Source: Hydractinia symbiolongicarpus (Eukaryota > Cnidaria > Hydrozoa > Anthoathecata > Hydractiniidae). From it: 64,000 nt of DNA. The notes under the pieces were generated by a model. That model did no database searches and was not told the origin of the DNA. It saw only the letters and a program-made list of their open reading frames with translations. Shown here one piece after another: positions 23,140 to 36,348 of the stretch. A program made the translations under genes and the position numbers. Where the stretch lies: assembly GCF_029227915.1 (NCBI RefSeq), contig NC_079881.1:21551501-21615500 (forward strand), in the 5' to 3' direction. How positions within the stretch are numbered: the stretch's first letter is position 1; the number at the start of each line of letters is the position of its first letter.

Positions 23140-23532
23140 ATGCCTAAAAATAGAAATCTGCTGAGCTCACGAAGACTGCGTCGAATGCAAGAAAAGCGCA
23201 AAAATTCTTGTTTGCTCGCTTCCGGATGGAGAAGAACCCTTTCGTGTAAAGCAGGACACATTATGCATCGCCTCTTTTCAACGCAACTGGTCACTTCCGC
23301 AGACGGTGGGCATTCTAGGTGTAAATGGCGAATCAGTGGTGGAGACAAAGCGCTCGTTGCGGCACCGGCCCTTACTCTCACGACGACAACGGACACTTGT
23401 CTTAGTTCGGCTATGAATATGAAAACTGTTTAAGTGGCACAAGGGAAAGGCGAGATGGGGACCAAAATGCCGTAACCACAAGCAATCGATAACGTTAAAG
23501 AAGCACGCGATGGTTGCCGCTCTTGTTGGCTT

Positions 23533-23673
23533 AGCTTTGCGCAGTGGCATTACCATAGCCAATGAGGTTTAACCGAGGCGTGGTGATTGCTAATTGAAAA
23601 CTTTTCCCAATATCCCGCATGACGGCGTGAAACATCGCCGGCGTTGCAATATTTGGAGGTTCCCACTGGGACC
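23533..23673 (+). ncRNA. U4: U4 snRNA, copy 45
   Basis: Consensus RNA, C-type spacer. Confidence 0.95.
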
Positions 23674-24066
23674 ATGCCTAAAAATAGAAATCTGCTGAGC
23701 TCACGAAGACTGCGTCGAATGCAAGAAAAGCGCAAAAATTCTTGTTTGCTCGCTTCCGGATGGAGAAGAACCCTTTCGTGTAAAGCAGGACACATTATGC
23801 ATCGCCTCTTTTCAACGCAACTGGTCACTTCCGCAGACGGTGGGCATTCTAGGTGTAAATGGCGAATCAGTGGTGGAGACAAAGCGCTCGTTGCGGCACC
23901 GGCCCTTACTCTCACGACGACAACGGACACTTGTCTTAGTTCGGCTATGAATATGAAAACTGTTTAAGTGGCACAAGGGAAAGGCGAGATGGGGACCAAA
24001 ATGCCGTAACCACAAGCAATCGATAACGTTAAAGAAGCACGCGATGGTTGCCGCTCTTGTTGGCTT

Positions 24067-24207
24067 AGCTTTGCGCAGTGGCATTACCATAGCCAATGAG
24101 GTTTAACCGAGGCGTGGTGATTGCTAATTGAAAACTTTTCCCAATATCCCGCATGACGGCGTGAAACATCGCCGGCGTTGCAATATTTGGAGGTTCCCAC
24201 TGGGACC
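24067..24207 (+). ncRNA. U4: U4 snRNA, copy 46
   Basis: Consensus RNA, C-type spacer. Confidence 0.95.
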
Positions 24208-24600
24208 ATGCCTAAAAATAGAAATCTGCTGAGCTCACGAAGACTGCGTCGAATGCAAGAAAAGCGCAAAAATTCTTGTTTGCTCGCTTCCGGATGGAGA
24301 AGAACCCTTTCGTGTAAAGCAGGACACATTATGCATCGCCTCTTTTCAACGCAACTGGTCACTTCCGCAGACGGTGGGCATTCTAGGTGTAAATGGCGAA
24401 TCAGTGGTGGAGACAAAGCGCTCGTTGCGGCACCGGCCCTTACTCTCACGACGACAACGGACACTTGTCTTAGTTCGGCTATGAATATGAAAACTGTTTA
24501 AGTGGCACAAGGGAAAGGCGAGATGGGGACCAAAATGCCGTAACCACAAGCAATCGATAACGTTAAAGAAGCACGCGATGGTTGCCGCTCTTGTTGGCTT

Positions 24601-24741
24601 AGCTTTGCGCAGTGGCATTACCATAGCCAATGAGGTTTAACCGAGGCGTGGTGATTGCTAATTGAAAACTTTTCCCAATATCCCGCATGACGGCGTGAAA
24701 CATCGCCGGCGTTGCAATATTTGGAGGTTCCCACTGGGACC
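24601..24741 (+). ncRNA. U4: U4 snRNA, copy 47
   Basis: Consensus RNA, C-type spacer. Confidence 0.95.
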
Positions 24742-25134
24742 ATGCCTAAAAATAGAAATCTGCTGAGCTCACGAAGACTGCGTCGAATGCAAGAAAAGCG
24801 CAAAAATTCTTGTTTGCTCGCTTCCGGATGGAGAAGAACCCTTTCGTGTAAAGCAGGACACATTATGCATCGCCTCTTTTCAACGCAACTGGTCACTTCC
24901 GCAGACGGTGGGCATTCTAGGTGTAAATGGCGAATCAGTGGTGGAGACAAAGCGCTCGTTGCGGCACCGGCCCTTACTCTCACGACGACAACGGACACTT
25001 GTCTTAGTTCGGCTATGAATATGAAAACTGTTTAAGTGGCACAAGGGAAAGGCGAGATGGGGACCAAAATGCCGTCACCACAAGCAATCGATAACGTTAA
25101 AGAAGCACGCGATGGTTGCCGCTCTTGTTGGCTT

Positions 25135-25275
25135 AGCTTTGCGCAGTGGCATTACCATAGCCAATGAGGTTTAACCGAGGCGTGGTGATTGCTAATTGAA
25201 AACTTTTCCCAATATCCCGCATGACGGCGTGAAACATCGCCGGCGTTGCAATATTTGGAGGTTCCCACTGGGACC
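25135..25275 (+). ncRNA. U4: U4 snRNA, copy 48 (PSE variant)
   Basis: Consensus RNA, C-type spacer. The PSE has A to C at 25076 (-59), giving CCGTCAC. Confidence 0.93.
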
Positions 25276-25668
25276 ATGCCTAAAAATAGAAATCTGCTGA
25301 GCTCACGAAGACTGCGTCGAATGCAAGAAAAGCGCAAAAATTCTTGTTTGCTCGCTTCCGGATGGAGAAGAACCCTTTCGTGTAAAGCAGGACACATTAT
25401 GCATCGCCTCTTTTCAACGCAACTGGTCACTTCCGCAGACGGTGGGCATTCTAGGTGTAAATGGCGAATCAGTGGTGGAGACAAAGCGCTCGTTGCGGCA
25501 CCGGCCCTTACTCTCACGACGACAACGGACACTTGTCTTAGTTCGGCTATGAATATGAAAACTGTTTAAGTGGCACAAGGGAAAGGCGAGATGGGGACCA
25601 AAATGCCGTAACCACAAGCAATCGATAACGTTAAAGAAGCACGCGATGGTTGCCGCTCTTGTTGGCTT

Positions 25669-25809
25669 AGCTTTGCGCAGTGGCATTACCATAGCCAATG
25701 AGGTTTAACCGAGGCGTGGTGATTGCTAATTGAAAACTTTTCCCAATATCCCGCATGACGGCGTGAAACATCGCCGGCGTTGCAATATTTGGAGGTTCCC
25801 ACTGGGACC
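25669..25809 (+). ncRNA. U4: U4 snRNA, copy 49
   Basis: Consensus RNA, C-type spacer. Confidence 0.95.
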
Positions 25810-26202
25810 ATGCCTAAAAATAGAAATCTGCTGAGCTCACGAAGACTGCGTCGAATGCAAGAAAAGCGCAAAAATTCTTGTTTGCTCGCTTCCGGATGGA
25901 GAAGAACCCTTTCGTGTAAAGCAGGACACATTATGCATCGCCTCTTTTCAACGCAACTGGTCACTTCCGCAGACGGTGGGCATTCTAGGTGTAAATGGCG
26001 AATCAGTGGTGGAGACAAAGCGCTCGTTGCGGCACCGGCCCTTACTCTCACGACGACAACGGACACTTGTCTTAGTTCGGCTATGAATATGAAAACTGTT
26101 TAAGTGGCACAAGGGAAAGGCGAGATGGGGACCAAAATGCCGTAACCACAAGCAATCGATAACGTTAAAGAAGCACGCGATGGTTGCCGCTCTTGTTGGC
26201 TT

Positions 26203-26343
26203 AGCTTTGCGCAGTGGCATTACCATAGCCAATGAGGTTTAACCGAGGCGTGGTGATTGCTAATTGAAAACTTTTCCCAATATCCCGCATGACGGCGTGA
26301 AACATCGCCGGCGTTGCAATATTTGGAGGTTCCCACTGGGACC
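26203..26343 (+). ncRNA. U4: U4 snRNA, copy 50
   Basis: Consensus RNA, C-type spacer. Confidence 0.95.
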
Positions 26344-26736
26344 ATGCCTAAAAATAGAAATCTGCTGAGCTCACGAAGACTGCGTCGAATGCAAGAAAAG
26401 CGCAAAAATTCTTGTTTGCTCGCTTCCGGATGGAGAAGAACCCTTTCGTGTAAAGCAGGACACATTATGCATCGCCTCTTTTCAACGCAACTGGTCACTT
26501 CCGCAGACGGTGGGCATTCTAGGTGTAAATGGCGAATCAGTGGTGGAGACAAAGCGCTCGTTGCGGCACCGGCCCTTACTCTCACGACGACAACGGACAC
26601 TTGTCTTAGTTCGGCTATGAATATGAAAACTGTTTAAGTGGCACAAGGGAAAGGCGAGATGGGGACCAAAATGCCGTAACCACAAGCAATCGATAACGTT
26701 AAAGAAGCACGCGATGATTGCCGCTCTTGTTGGCTT

Positions 26737-26877
26737 AGCTTTGCGCAGTGGCATTACCATAGCCAATGAGGTTTAACCGAGGCGTGGTGATTGCTAATTG
26801 AAAACTTTTCCCAATATCCCGCATGACGGCGTGAAACATCGCCGGCGTTGCAATATTTGGAGGTTCCCACTGGGACC
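26737..26877 (+). ncRNA. U4: U4 snRNA, copy 51
   Basis: Consensus RNA, T-type spacer. Private G to A at -20 (26717) and A to C in the spacer (26928). Confidence 0.95.
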
Positions 26878-27270
26878 ATGCCTAAAAATAGAAATCTGCT
26901 GAGCTCACGAAGACTGCGTCGAATGCACGAAAAGCGCAAAAATTCTTGTTTGCTCGCTTCCGGATGGAGAAGAACCCTTTCGTGTAAAGCAGGACACATT
27001 ATGCATCGCCTCTTTTCAACGCAACTGGTCACTTCCGCAGACGGTGGGCATTCTAGGTGTAAATGGCGAATCAGTGGTGGAGACAAAGCGCTCGTTGCGG
27101 CACTGGCCCTTACTCTCACGACGACAACGGACACTTGTCTTAGTTCGGCTATGAATATGAAAACTGTTTAAGTGGCACAAGGGAAAGGCGAGATGGGGAC
27201 CAAAATGCCGTAACCACAAGCAATCGATAACGTTAAAGAAGCACGCGATGGTTGCCGCTCTTGTTGGCTT

Positions 27271-27411
27271 AGCTTTGCGCAGTGGCATTACCATAGCCAA
27301 TGAGGTTTAACCGAGGCGTGGTGATTGCTAATTGAAAACTTTTCCCAATATCCCGCATGACGGCGTGAAACATCGCCGGCGTTGCAATATTTGGAGGTTC
27401 CCACTGGGACC
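27271..27411 (+). ncRNA. U4: U4 snRNA, copy 52
   Basis: Consensus RNA, C-type spacer with a private C to T at 27632. Confidence 0.95.
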
Positions 27412-27804
27412 ATGCCTAAAAATAGAAATCTGCTGAGCTCACGAAGACTGCGTCGAATGCAAGAAAAGCGCAAAAATTCTTGTTTGCTCGCTTCCGGATG
27501 GAGAAGAACCCTTTCGTGTAAAGCAGGACACATTATGCATCGCCTCTTTTCAACGCAACTGGTCACTTCCGCAGACGGTGGGCATTCTAGGTGTAAATGG
27601 CGAATCAGTGGTGGAGACAAAGCGCTCGTTGTGGCACCGGCCCTTACTCTCACGACGACAACGGACACTTGTCTTAGTTCGGCTATGAATATGAAAACTG
27701 TTTAAGTGGCACAAGGGAAACGCGAGATGGGGACCAAAATGCCGTAACCACAAGCAATCGATAACGTTAAAGAAGCACGCGATGGTTGCCGCTCTTGTTG
27801 GCTT

Positions 27805-27945
27805 AGCTTTGCGCAGTGGCATTACCATAGCCAATGAGGTTTAACCGAGGCGTGGTGATTGCTAATTGAAAACTTTTCCCAATATCCCGCATGACGGCGT
27901 GAAACATCGCCGGCGTTGCAATATTTGGAGGTTCCCACTGGGACC
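27805..27945 (+). ncRNA. U4: U4 snRNA, copy 53
   Basis: Consensus RNA, C-type spacer. G to C at -84 (27721), outside the PSE. Confidence 0.95.
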
Positions 27946-28338
27946 ATGCCTAAAAATAGAAATCTGCTGAGCTCACGAAGACTGCGTCGAATGCAAGAAA
28001 AGCGCAAAAATTCTTGTTTGCTCGCTTCCGGATGGAGAAGAACCCTTTCGTGTAAAGCAGGACACATTATGCATCGCCTCTTTTCAACGCAACTGGTCAC
28101 TTCCGCAGACGGTGGGCATTCTAGGTGTAAATGGCGAATCAGTGGTGGAGACAAAGCGCTCGTTGCGGCACCGGCCCTTACTCTCACGACGACAACGGAC
28201 ACTTGTCTTAGTTCGGCTATGAATATGAAAACTGTTTAAGTGGCACAAGGGAAAGGCGAGATGGGGACCAAAATGCCGTAACCACAAGCAATCGATAACG
28301 TTAAAGAAGCACGCGATGGTTGCCGCTCTTGTTGGCTT

Positions 28339-28479
28339 AGCTTTGCGCAGTGGCATTACCATAGCCAATGAGGTTTAACCGAGGCGTGGTGATTGCTAAT
28401 TGAAAACTTTTCCCAATATCCCGCATGACGGCGTGAAACATCGCCGGCGTTGCAATATTTGGAGGTTCCCACTGGGACC
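28339..28479 (+). ncRNA. U4: U4 snRNA, copy 54
   Basis: Consensus RNA, T-type spacer with G to A at 28785, shared with copy 116. Confidence 0.95.
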
Positions 28480-28872
28480 ATGCCTAAAAATAGAAATCTG
28501 CTGAGCTCACGAAGACTGCGTCGAATGCAAGAAAAGCGCAAAAATTCTTGTTTGCTCGCTTCCGGATGGAGAAGAACCCTTTCGTGTAAAGCAGGACACA
28601 TTATGCATCGCCTCTTTTCAACGCAACTGGTCACTTCCGCAGACGGTGGGCATTCTAGGTGTAAATGGCGAATCAGTGGTGGAGACAAAGCGCTCGTTGC
28701 GGCACTGGCCCTTACTCTCACGACGACAACGGACACTTGTCTTAGTTCGGCTATGAATATGAAAACTGTTTAAGTGGCACAAGGAAAAGGCGAGATGGGG
28801 ACCAAAATGCCGTAACCACAAGCAATCGATAACGTTAAAGAAGCACGCGATGGTTGCCGCTCTTGTTGGCTT

Positions 28873-29013
28873 AGCTTTGCGCAGTGGCATTACCATAGCC
28901 AATGAGGTTTAACCGAGGCGTGGTGATTGCTAATTGAAAACTTTTCCCAATATCCCGCATGACGGCGTGAAACATCGCCGGCGTTGCAATATTTGGAGGT
29001 TCCCACTGGGACC
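28873..29013 (+). ncRNA. U4: U4 snRNA, copy 55
   Basis: Consensus RNA, T-type spacer. Confidence 0.95.
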
Positions 29014-29406
29014 ATGCCTAAAAATAGAAATCTGCTGAGCTCACGAAGACTGCGTCGAATGCAAGAAAAGCGCAAAAATTCTTGTTTGCTCGCTTCCGGA
29101 TGGAGAAGAACCCTTTCGTGTAAAGCAGGACACATTATGCATCGCCTCTTTTCAACGCAACTGGTCACTTCCGCAGACGGTGGGCATTCTAGGTGTAAAT
29201 GGCGAATCAGTGGTGGAGACAAAGCGCTCGTTGCGGCACTGGCCCTTACTCTCACGACGACAACGGACACTTGTCTTAGTTCGGCTATGAATATGAAAAC
29301 TGTTTAAGTGGCACAAGGGAAAGGCGAGATGGGGACCAAAATGCCGTAACCACAAGCAATCGATAACGTTAAAGAAGCACGCGATGGTTGCCGCTCTTGT
29401 TGGCTT

Positions 29407-29547
29407 AGCTTTGCGCAGTGGCATTACCATAGCCAATGAGGTTTAACCGAGGCGTGGTGATTGCTAATTGAAAACTTTTCCCAATATCCCGCATGACGGC
29501 GTGAAACATCGCTGGCGTTGCAATATTTGGAGGTTCCCACTGGGACC
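29407..29547 (+). ncRNA. U4: U4 snRNA, copy 56 (C107T variant)
   Basis: C107T at 29513 (wobble in the central hairpin). C-type spacer with a private G to A at 29663. Confidence 0.92.
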
Positions 29548-29940
29548 ATGCCTAAAAATAGAAATCTGCTGAGCTCACGAAGACTGCGTCGAATGCAAGA
29601 AAAGCGCAAAAATTCTTGTTTGCTCGCTTCCGGATGGAGAAGAACCCTTTCGTGTAAAGCAGAACACATTATGCATCGCCTCTTTTCAACGCAACTGGTC
29701 ACTTCCGCAGACGGTGGGCATTCTAGGTGTAAATGGCGAATCAGTGGTGGAGACAAAGCGCTCGTTGCGGCACCGGCCCTTACTCTCACGACGACAACGG
29801 ACACTTGTCTTAGTTCGGCTATGAATATGAAAACTGTTTAAGTGGCACAAGGGAAAGGCGAGATGGGGACCAAAATGCCGTAACCACAAGCAATCGATAA
29901 CGTTAAAGAAGCACGCGATGGTTGCCGCTCTTGTTGGCTT

Positions 29941-30081
29941 AGCTTTGCGCAGTGGCATTACCATAGCCAATGAGGTTTAACCGAGGCGTGGTGATTGCTA
30001 ATTGAAAACTTTTCCCAATATCCCGCATGACGGCGTGAAACATCGCCGGCGTTGCAATATTTGGAGGTTCCCACTGGGACC
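29941..30081 (+). ncRNA. U4: U4 snRNA, copy 57
   Basis: Consensus RNA, T-type spacer with a private C to A at 30382. Confidence 0.95.
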
Positions 30082-30474
30082 ATGCCTAAAAATAGAAATC
30101 TGCTGAGCTCACGAAGACTGCGTCGAATGCAAGAAAAGCGCAAAAATTCTTGTTTGCTCGCTTCCGGATGGAGAAGAACCCTTTCGTGTAAAGCAGGACA
30201 CATTATGCATCGCCTCTTTTCAACGCAACTGGTCACTTCCGCAGACGGTGGGCATTCTAGGTGTAAATGGCGAATCAGTGGTGGAGACAAAGCGCTCGTT
30301 GCGGCACTGGCCCTTACTCTCACGACGACAACGGACACTTGTCTTAGTTCGGCTATGAATATGAAAACTGTTTAAGTGGCAAAAGGGAAAGGCGAGATGG
30401 GGACCAAAATGCCGTAACCACAAGCAATCGATAACGTTAAAGAAGCACGCGATGGTTGCCGCTCTTGTTGGCTT

Positions 30475-30615
30475 AGCTTTGCGCAGTGGCATTACCATAG
30501 CCAATGAGGTTTAACCGAGGCGTGGTGATTGCTAATTGAAAACTTTTTCCAATATCCCGCATGACGGCGTGAAACATCGCCGGCGTTGCAATATTTGGAG
30601 GTTCCCACTGGGACC
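30475..30615 (+). ncRNA. U4: U4 snRNA, copy 58 (C74T variant)
   Basis: C74T at 30548 shortens the conserved CCC after the T run. T-type spacer. Confidence 0.91.
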
Positions 30616-31008
30616 ATGCCTAAAAATAGAAATCTGCTGAGCTCACGAAGACTGCGTCGAATGCAAGAAAAGCGCAAAAATTCTTGTTTGCTCGCTTCCG
30701 GATGGAGAAGAACCCTTTCGTGTAAAGCAGGACACATTATGCATCGCCTCTTTTCAACGCAACTGGTCACTTCCGCAGACGGTGGGCATTCTAGGTGTAA
30801 ATGGCGAATCAGTGGTGGAGACAAAGCGCTCGTTGCGGCACTGGCCCTTACTCTCACGACGACAACGGACACTTGTCTTAGTTCGGCTATGAATATGAAA
30901 ACTGTTTAAGTGGCACAAGGGAAAGGCGAGATGGGGACCAAAATGCCGTAACCACAAGCAATCGATAACGTTAAAGAAGCACGCGATGGTTGCCGCTCTT
31001 GTTGGCTT

Positions 31009-31149
31009 AGCTTTGCGCAGTGGCATTACCATAGCCAATGAGGTTTAACCGAGGCGTGGTGATTGCTAATTGAAAACTTTTCCCAATATCCCGCATGACG
31101 GCGTGAAACATCGCCGGCGTTGCAATATTTGGAGGTTCCCACTGGGACC
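31009..31149 (+). ncRNA. U4: U4 snRNA, copy 59
   Basis: Consensus RNA, T-type spacer. Confidence 0.95.
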
Positions 31150-31542
31150 ATGCCTAAAAATAGAAATCTGCTGAGCTCACGAAGACTGCGTCGAATGCAA
31201 GAAAAGCGCAAAAATTCTTGTTTGCTCGCTTCCGGATGGAGAAGAACCCTTTCGTGTAAAGCAGGACACATTATGCATCGCCTCTTTTCAACGCAACTGG
31301 TCACTTCCGCAGACGGTGGGCATTCTAGGTGTAAATGGCGAATCAGTGGTGGAGACAAAGCGCTCGTTGCGGCACTGGCCCTTACTCTCACGACGACAAC
31401 GGACACTTGTCTTAGTTCGGCTATGAATATGAAAACTGTTTAAGTGGCACAAGGGAAAGGCGAGATGGGGACCAAAATGCCGTAACCACAAGCAATCGAT
31501 AACGTTAAAGAAGCACGCGATGGTTGCCGCTCTTGTTGGCTT

Positions 31543-31683
31543 AGCTTTGCGCAGTGGCATTACCATAGCCAATGAGGTTTAACCGAGGCGTGGTGATTGC
31601 TAATTGAAAACTTTTCCCAATATCCCGCATGACGGCGTGAAACATCGCCGGCGTTGCAATATTTGGAGGTTCCCACTGGGACC
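31543..31683 (+). ncRNA. U4: U4 snRNA, copy 60
   Basis: Consensus RNA, T-type spacer. Confidence 0.95.
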
Positions 31684-32076
31684 ATGCCTAAAAATAGAAA
31701 TCTGCTGAGCTCACGAAGACTGCGTCGAATGCAAGAAAAGCGCAAAAATTCTTGTTTGCTCGCTTCCGGATGGAGAAGAACCCTTTCGTGTAAAGCAGGA
31801 CACATTATGCATCGCCTCTTTTCAACGCAACTGGTCACTTCCGCAGACGGTGGGCATTCTAGGTGTAAATGGCGAATCAGTGGTGGAGACAAAGCGCTCG
31901 TTGCGGCACTGGCCCTTACTCTCACGACGACAACGGACACTTGTCTTAGTTCGGCTATGAATATGAAAACTGTTTAAGTGGCACAAGGGAAAGGCGAGAT
32001 GGGGACCAAAATGCTGTAACCACAAGCAATCGATAACGTTAAAGAAGCACGCGATGGTTGCCGCTCTTGTTGGCTT

Positions 32077-32217
32077 AGCTTTGCGCAGTGGCATTACCAT
32101 AGCCAATGAGGTTTAACCGAGGCGTGGTGATTGCTAATTGAAAACTTTTCCCAACATCCCGCATGACGGCGTGAAACATCGCCGGCGTTGCAATATTTGG
32201 AGGTTCCCACTGGGACC
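32077..32217 (+). ncRNA. U4: U4 snRNA, copy 61 (T79C and PSE variant)
   Basis: T79C at 32155 in the RNA and C to T at 32015 (-62) in the PSE. T-type spacer, with a further G to A at 32535. Confidence 0.9.
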
Positions 32218-32610
32218 ATGCCTAAAAATAGAAATCTGCTGAGCTCACGAAGACTGCGTCGAATGCAAGAAAAGCGCAAAAATTCTTGTTTGCTCGCTTC
32301 CGGATGGAGAAGAACCCTTTCGTGTAAAGCAGGACACATTATGCATCGCCTCTTTTCAACGCAACTGGTCACTTCCGCAGACGGTGGGCATTCTAGGTGT
32401 AAATGGCGAATCAGTGGTGGAGACAAAGCGCTCGTTGCGGCACTGGCCCTTACTCTCACGACGACAACGGACACTTGTCTTAGTTCGGCTATGAATATGA
32501 AAACTGTTTAAGTGGCACAAGGGAAAGGCGAGATAGGGACCAAAATGCCGTAACCACAAGCAATCGATAACGTTAAAGAAGCACGCGATGGTTGCCGCTC
32601 TTGTTGGCTT

Positions 32611-32751
32611 AGCTTTGCGCAGTGGCATTACCATAGCCAATGAGGTTTAACCGAGGCGTGGTGATTGCTAATTGAAAACTTTTCCCAATATCCCGCATGA
32701 CGGCGTGAAACATCGCCGGCGTTGCAATATTTGGAGGTTCCCACTGGGACC
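32611..32751 (+). ncRNA. U4: U4 snRNA, copy 62
   Basis: Consensus RNA, T-type spacer with T to G at 33014, shared with copy 64. Confidence 0.95.
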
Positions 32752-33144
32752 ATGCCTAAAAATAGAAATCTGCTGAGCTCACGAAGACTGCGTCGAATGC
32801 AAGAAAAGCGCAAAAATTCTTGTTTGCTCGCTTCCGGATGGAGAAGAACCCTTTCGTGTAAAGCAGGACACATTATGCATCGCCTCTTTTCAACGCAACT
32901 GGTCACTTCCGCAGACGGTGGGCATTCTAGGTGTAAATGGCGAATCAGTGGTGGAGACAAAGCGCTCGTTGCGGCACTGGCCCTTACTCTCACGACGACA
33001 ACGGACACTTGTCGTAGTTCGGCTATGAATATGAAAACTGTTTAAGTGGCACAAGGGAAAGGCGAGATGGGGACCAAAATGCCGTAACCACAAGCAATCG
33101 ATAACGTTAAAGAAGCACGCGATGGTTGCCGCTCTTGTTGGCTT

Positions 33145-33285
33145 AGCTTTGCGCAGTGGCATTACCATAGCCAATGAGGTTTAACCGAGGCGTGGTGATT
33201 GCTAATTGAAAACTTTTCCCAATATCCCGCATGACGGCGTGAAACATCGCCGGCGTTGCAATATTTGGAGGTTCCCACTGGGACC
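33145..33285 (+). ncRNA. U4: U4 snRNA, copy 63
   Basis: Consensus RNA, T-type spacer. Confidence 0.95.
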
Positions 33286-33678
33286 ATGCCTAAAAATAGA
33301 AATCTGCTGAGCTCACGAAGACTGCGTCGAATGCAAGAAAAGCGCAAAAATTCTTGTTTGCTCGCTTCCGGATGGAGAAGAACCCTTTCGTGTAAAGCAG
33401 GACACATTATGCATCGCCTCTTTTCAACGCAACTGGTCACTTCCGCAGACGGTGGGCATTCTAGGTGTAAATGGCGAATCAGTGGTGGAGACAAAGCGCT
33501 CGTTGCGGCACTGGCCCTTACTCTCACGACGACAACGGACACTTGTCTTAGTTCGGCTATGAATATGAAAACTGTTTAAGTGGCACAAGGGAAAGGCGAG
33601 ATGGGGACCAAAATGCCGTAACCACAAGCAATCGATAACGTTAAAGAAGCACGCGATGGTTGCCGCTCTTGTTGGATT

Positions 33679-33819
33679 AGCTTTGCGCAGTGGCATTACC
33701 ATAGCCAATGAGGTTTAACCGAGGCGTGGTGATTGCTAATTGAAAACTTTTCCCAATATCCCGCATGACGGCGTGAAACATCGCCGGCGTTGCAATATTT
33801 GGAGGTTCCCACTGGGACC
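33679..33819 (+). ncRNA. U4: U4 snRNA, copy 64
   Basis: Consensus RNA, T-type spacer with T to G at 34082. Position -3 is A (33676). Confidence 0.95.
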
Positions 33820-34212
33820 ATGCCTAAAAATAGAAATCTGCTGAGCTCACGAAGACTGCGTCGAATGCAAGAAAAGCGCAAAAATTCTTGTTTGCTCGCT
33901 TCCGGATGGAGAAGAACCCTTTCGTGTAAAGCAGGACACATTATGCATCGCCTCTTTTCAACGCAACTGGTCACTTCCGCAGACGGTGGGCATTCTAGGT
34001 GTAAATGGCGAATCAGTGGTGGAGACAAAGCGCTCGTTGCGGCACTGGCCCTTACTCTCACGACGACAACGGACACTTGTCGTAGTTCGGCTATGAATAT
34101 GAAAACTGTTTAAGTGGCACAAGGGAAAGGCGAGATGGGGACCAAAATGCCGTAACCACAAGCAATCGATAACGTTAAAGAAGCACGCGATGGTTGCCGC
34201 TCTTGTTGGCTT

Positions 34213-34353
34213 AGCTTTGCGCAGTGGCATTACCATAGCCAATGAGGTTTAACCGAGGCGTGGTGATTGCTAATTGAAAACTTTTCCCAATATCCCGCAT
34301 GACGGCGTGAAACATCGCCGGCGTTGCAATATTTGGAGGTTCCCACTGGGACC
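34213..34353 (+). ncRNA. U4: U4 snRNA, copy 65
   Basis: Consensus RNA, T-type spacer. Confidence 0.95.
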
Positions 34354-34746
34354 ATGCCTAAAAATAGAAATCTGCTGAGCTCACGAAGACTGCGTCGAAT
34401 GCAAGAAAAGCGCAAAAATTCTTGTTTGCTCGCTTCCGGATGGAGAAGAACCCTTTCGTGTAAAGCAGGACACATTATGCATCGCCTCTTTTCAACGCAA
34501 CTGGTCACTTCCGCAGACGGTGGGCATTCTAGGTGTAAATGGCGAATCAGTGGTGGAGACAAAGCGCTCGTTGCGGCACTGGCCCTTACTCTCACGACGA
34601 CAACGGACACTTGTCTTAGTTCGGCTATGAATATGAAAACTGTTTAAGTGGCACAAGGGAAAGGCGAGATGGGGACCAAAATGCCGTAACCACAAGCAAT
34701 CGATAACGTTAAAGAAGCACGCGATGGTTGCCGCTCTTGTTGGCTT

Positions 34747-34887
34747 AGCTTTGCGCAGTGGCATTACCATAGCCAATGAGGTTTAACCGAGGCGTGGTGA
34801 TTGCTAATTGAAAACTTTTCCCAATATCCCGCATGACGGCGTGAAACATCGCCGGCGTTGCAATATTTGGAGGTTCCCACTGGGACC
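34747..34887 (+). ncRNA. U4: U4 snRNA, copy 66
   Basis: Consensus RNA, T-type spacer with T to C at 34995 and A to G at 35194, the latter shared with copy 68. Confidence 0.95.
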
Positions 34888-35280
34888 ATGCCTAAAAATA
34901 GAAATCTGCTGAGCTCACGAAGACTGCGTCGAATGCAAGAAAAGCGCAAAAATTCTTGTTTGCTCGCTTCCGGATGGAGAAGAACCCTTTCGTGCAAAGC
35001 AGGACACATTATGCATCGCCTCTTTTCAACGCAACTGGTCACTTCCGCAGACGGTGGGCATTCTAGGTGTAAATGGCGAATCAGTGGTGGAGACAAAGCG
35101 CTCGTTGCGGCACTGGCCCTTACTCTCACGACGACAACGGACACTTGTCTTAGTTCGGCTATGAATATGAAAACTGTTTAAGTGGCACAAGGGGAAGGCG
35201 AGATGGGGACCAAAATGCCGTAACCACAAGCAATCGATAACGTTAAAGAAGCACGCGATGGTTGCCGCTCTTGTTGGCTT

Positions 35281-35421
35281 AGCTTTGCGCAGTGGCATTA
35301 CCATAGCCAATGAGGTTTAACCGAGGCGTGGTGATTGCTAATTGAAAACTTTTCCCAATATCCCGCATGACGGCGTGAAACATCGCCGGCGTTGCAATAT
35401 TTGGAGGTTCCCACTGGGACC
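35281..35421 (+). ncRNA. U4: U4 snRNA, copy 67
   Basis: Consensus RNA, T-type spacer. Confidence 0.95.
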
Positions 35422-35814
35422 ATGCCTAAAAATAGAAATCTGCTGAGCTCACGAAGACTGCGTCGAATGCAAGAAAAGCGCAAAAATTCTTGTTTGCTCG
35501 CTTCCGGATGGAGAAGAACCCTTTCGTGTAAAGCAGGACACATTATGCATCGCCTCTTTTCAACGCAACTGGTCACTTCCGCAGACGGTGGGCATTCTAG
35601 GTGTAAATGGCGAATCAGTGGTGGAGACAAAGCGCTCGTTGCGGCACTGGCCCTTACTCTCACGACGACAACGGACACTTGTCTTAGTTCGGCTATGAAT
35701 ATGAAAACTGTTTAAGTGGCACAAGGGAAAGGCGAGATGGGGACCAAAATGCCGTAACCACAAGCAATCGATAACGTTAAAGAAGCACGCGATGGTTGCC
35801 GCTCTTGTTGGCTT

Positions 35815-35955
35815 AGCTTTGCGCAGTGGCATTACCATAGCCAATGAGGTTTAACCGAGGCGTGGTGATTGCTAATTGAAAACTTTTCCCAATATCCCGC
35901 ATGACGGCGTGAAACATCGCCGGCGTTGCAATATTTGGAGGTTCCCACTGGGACC
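35815..35955 (+). ncRNA. U4: U4 snRNA, copy 68
   Basis: Consensus RNA, T-type spacer with A to G at 36262. Confidence 0.95.
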
Positions 35956-36348
35956 ATGCCTAAAAATAGAAATCTGCTGAGCTCACGAAGACTGCGTCGA
36001 ATGCAAGAAAAGCGCAAAAATTCTTGTTTGCTCGCTTCCGGATGGAGAAGAACCCTTTCGTGTAAAGCAGGACACATTATGCATCGCCTCTTTTCAACGC
36101 AACTGGTCACTTCCGCAGACGGTGGGCATTCTAGGTGTAAATGGCGAATCAGTGGTGGAGACAAAGCGCTCGTTGCGGCACTGGCCCTTACTCTCACGAC
36201 GACAACGGACACTTGTCTTAGTTCGGCTATGAATATGAAAACTGTTTAAGTGGCACAAGGGGAAGGCGAGATGGGGACCAAAATGCCGTAACCACAAGCA
36301 ATCGATAACGTTAAAGAAGCACGCGATGGTTGCCGCTCTTGTTGGCTT

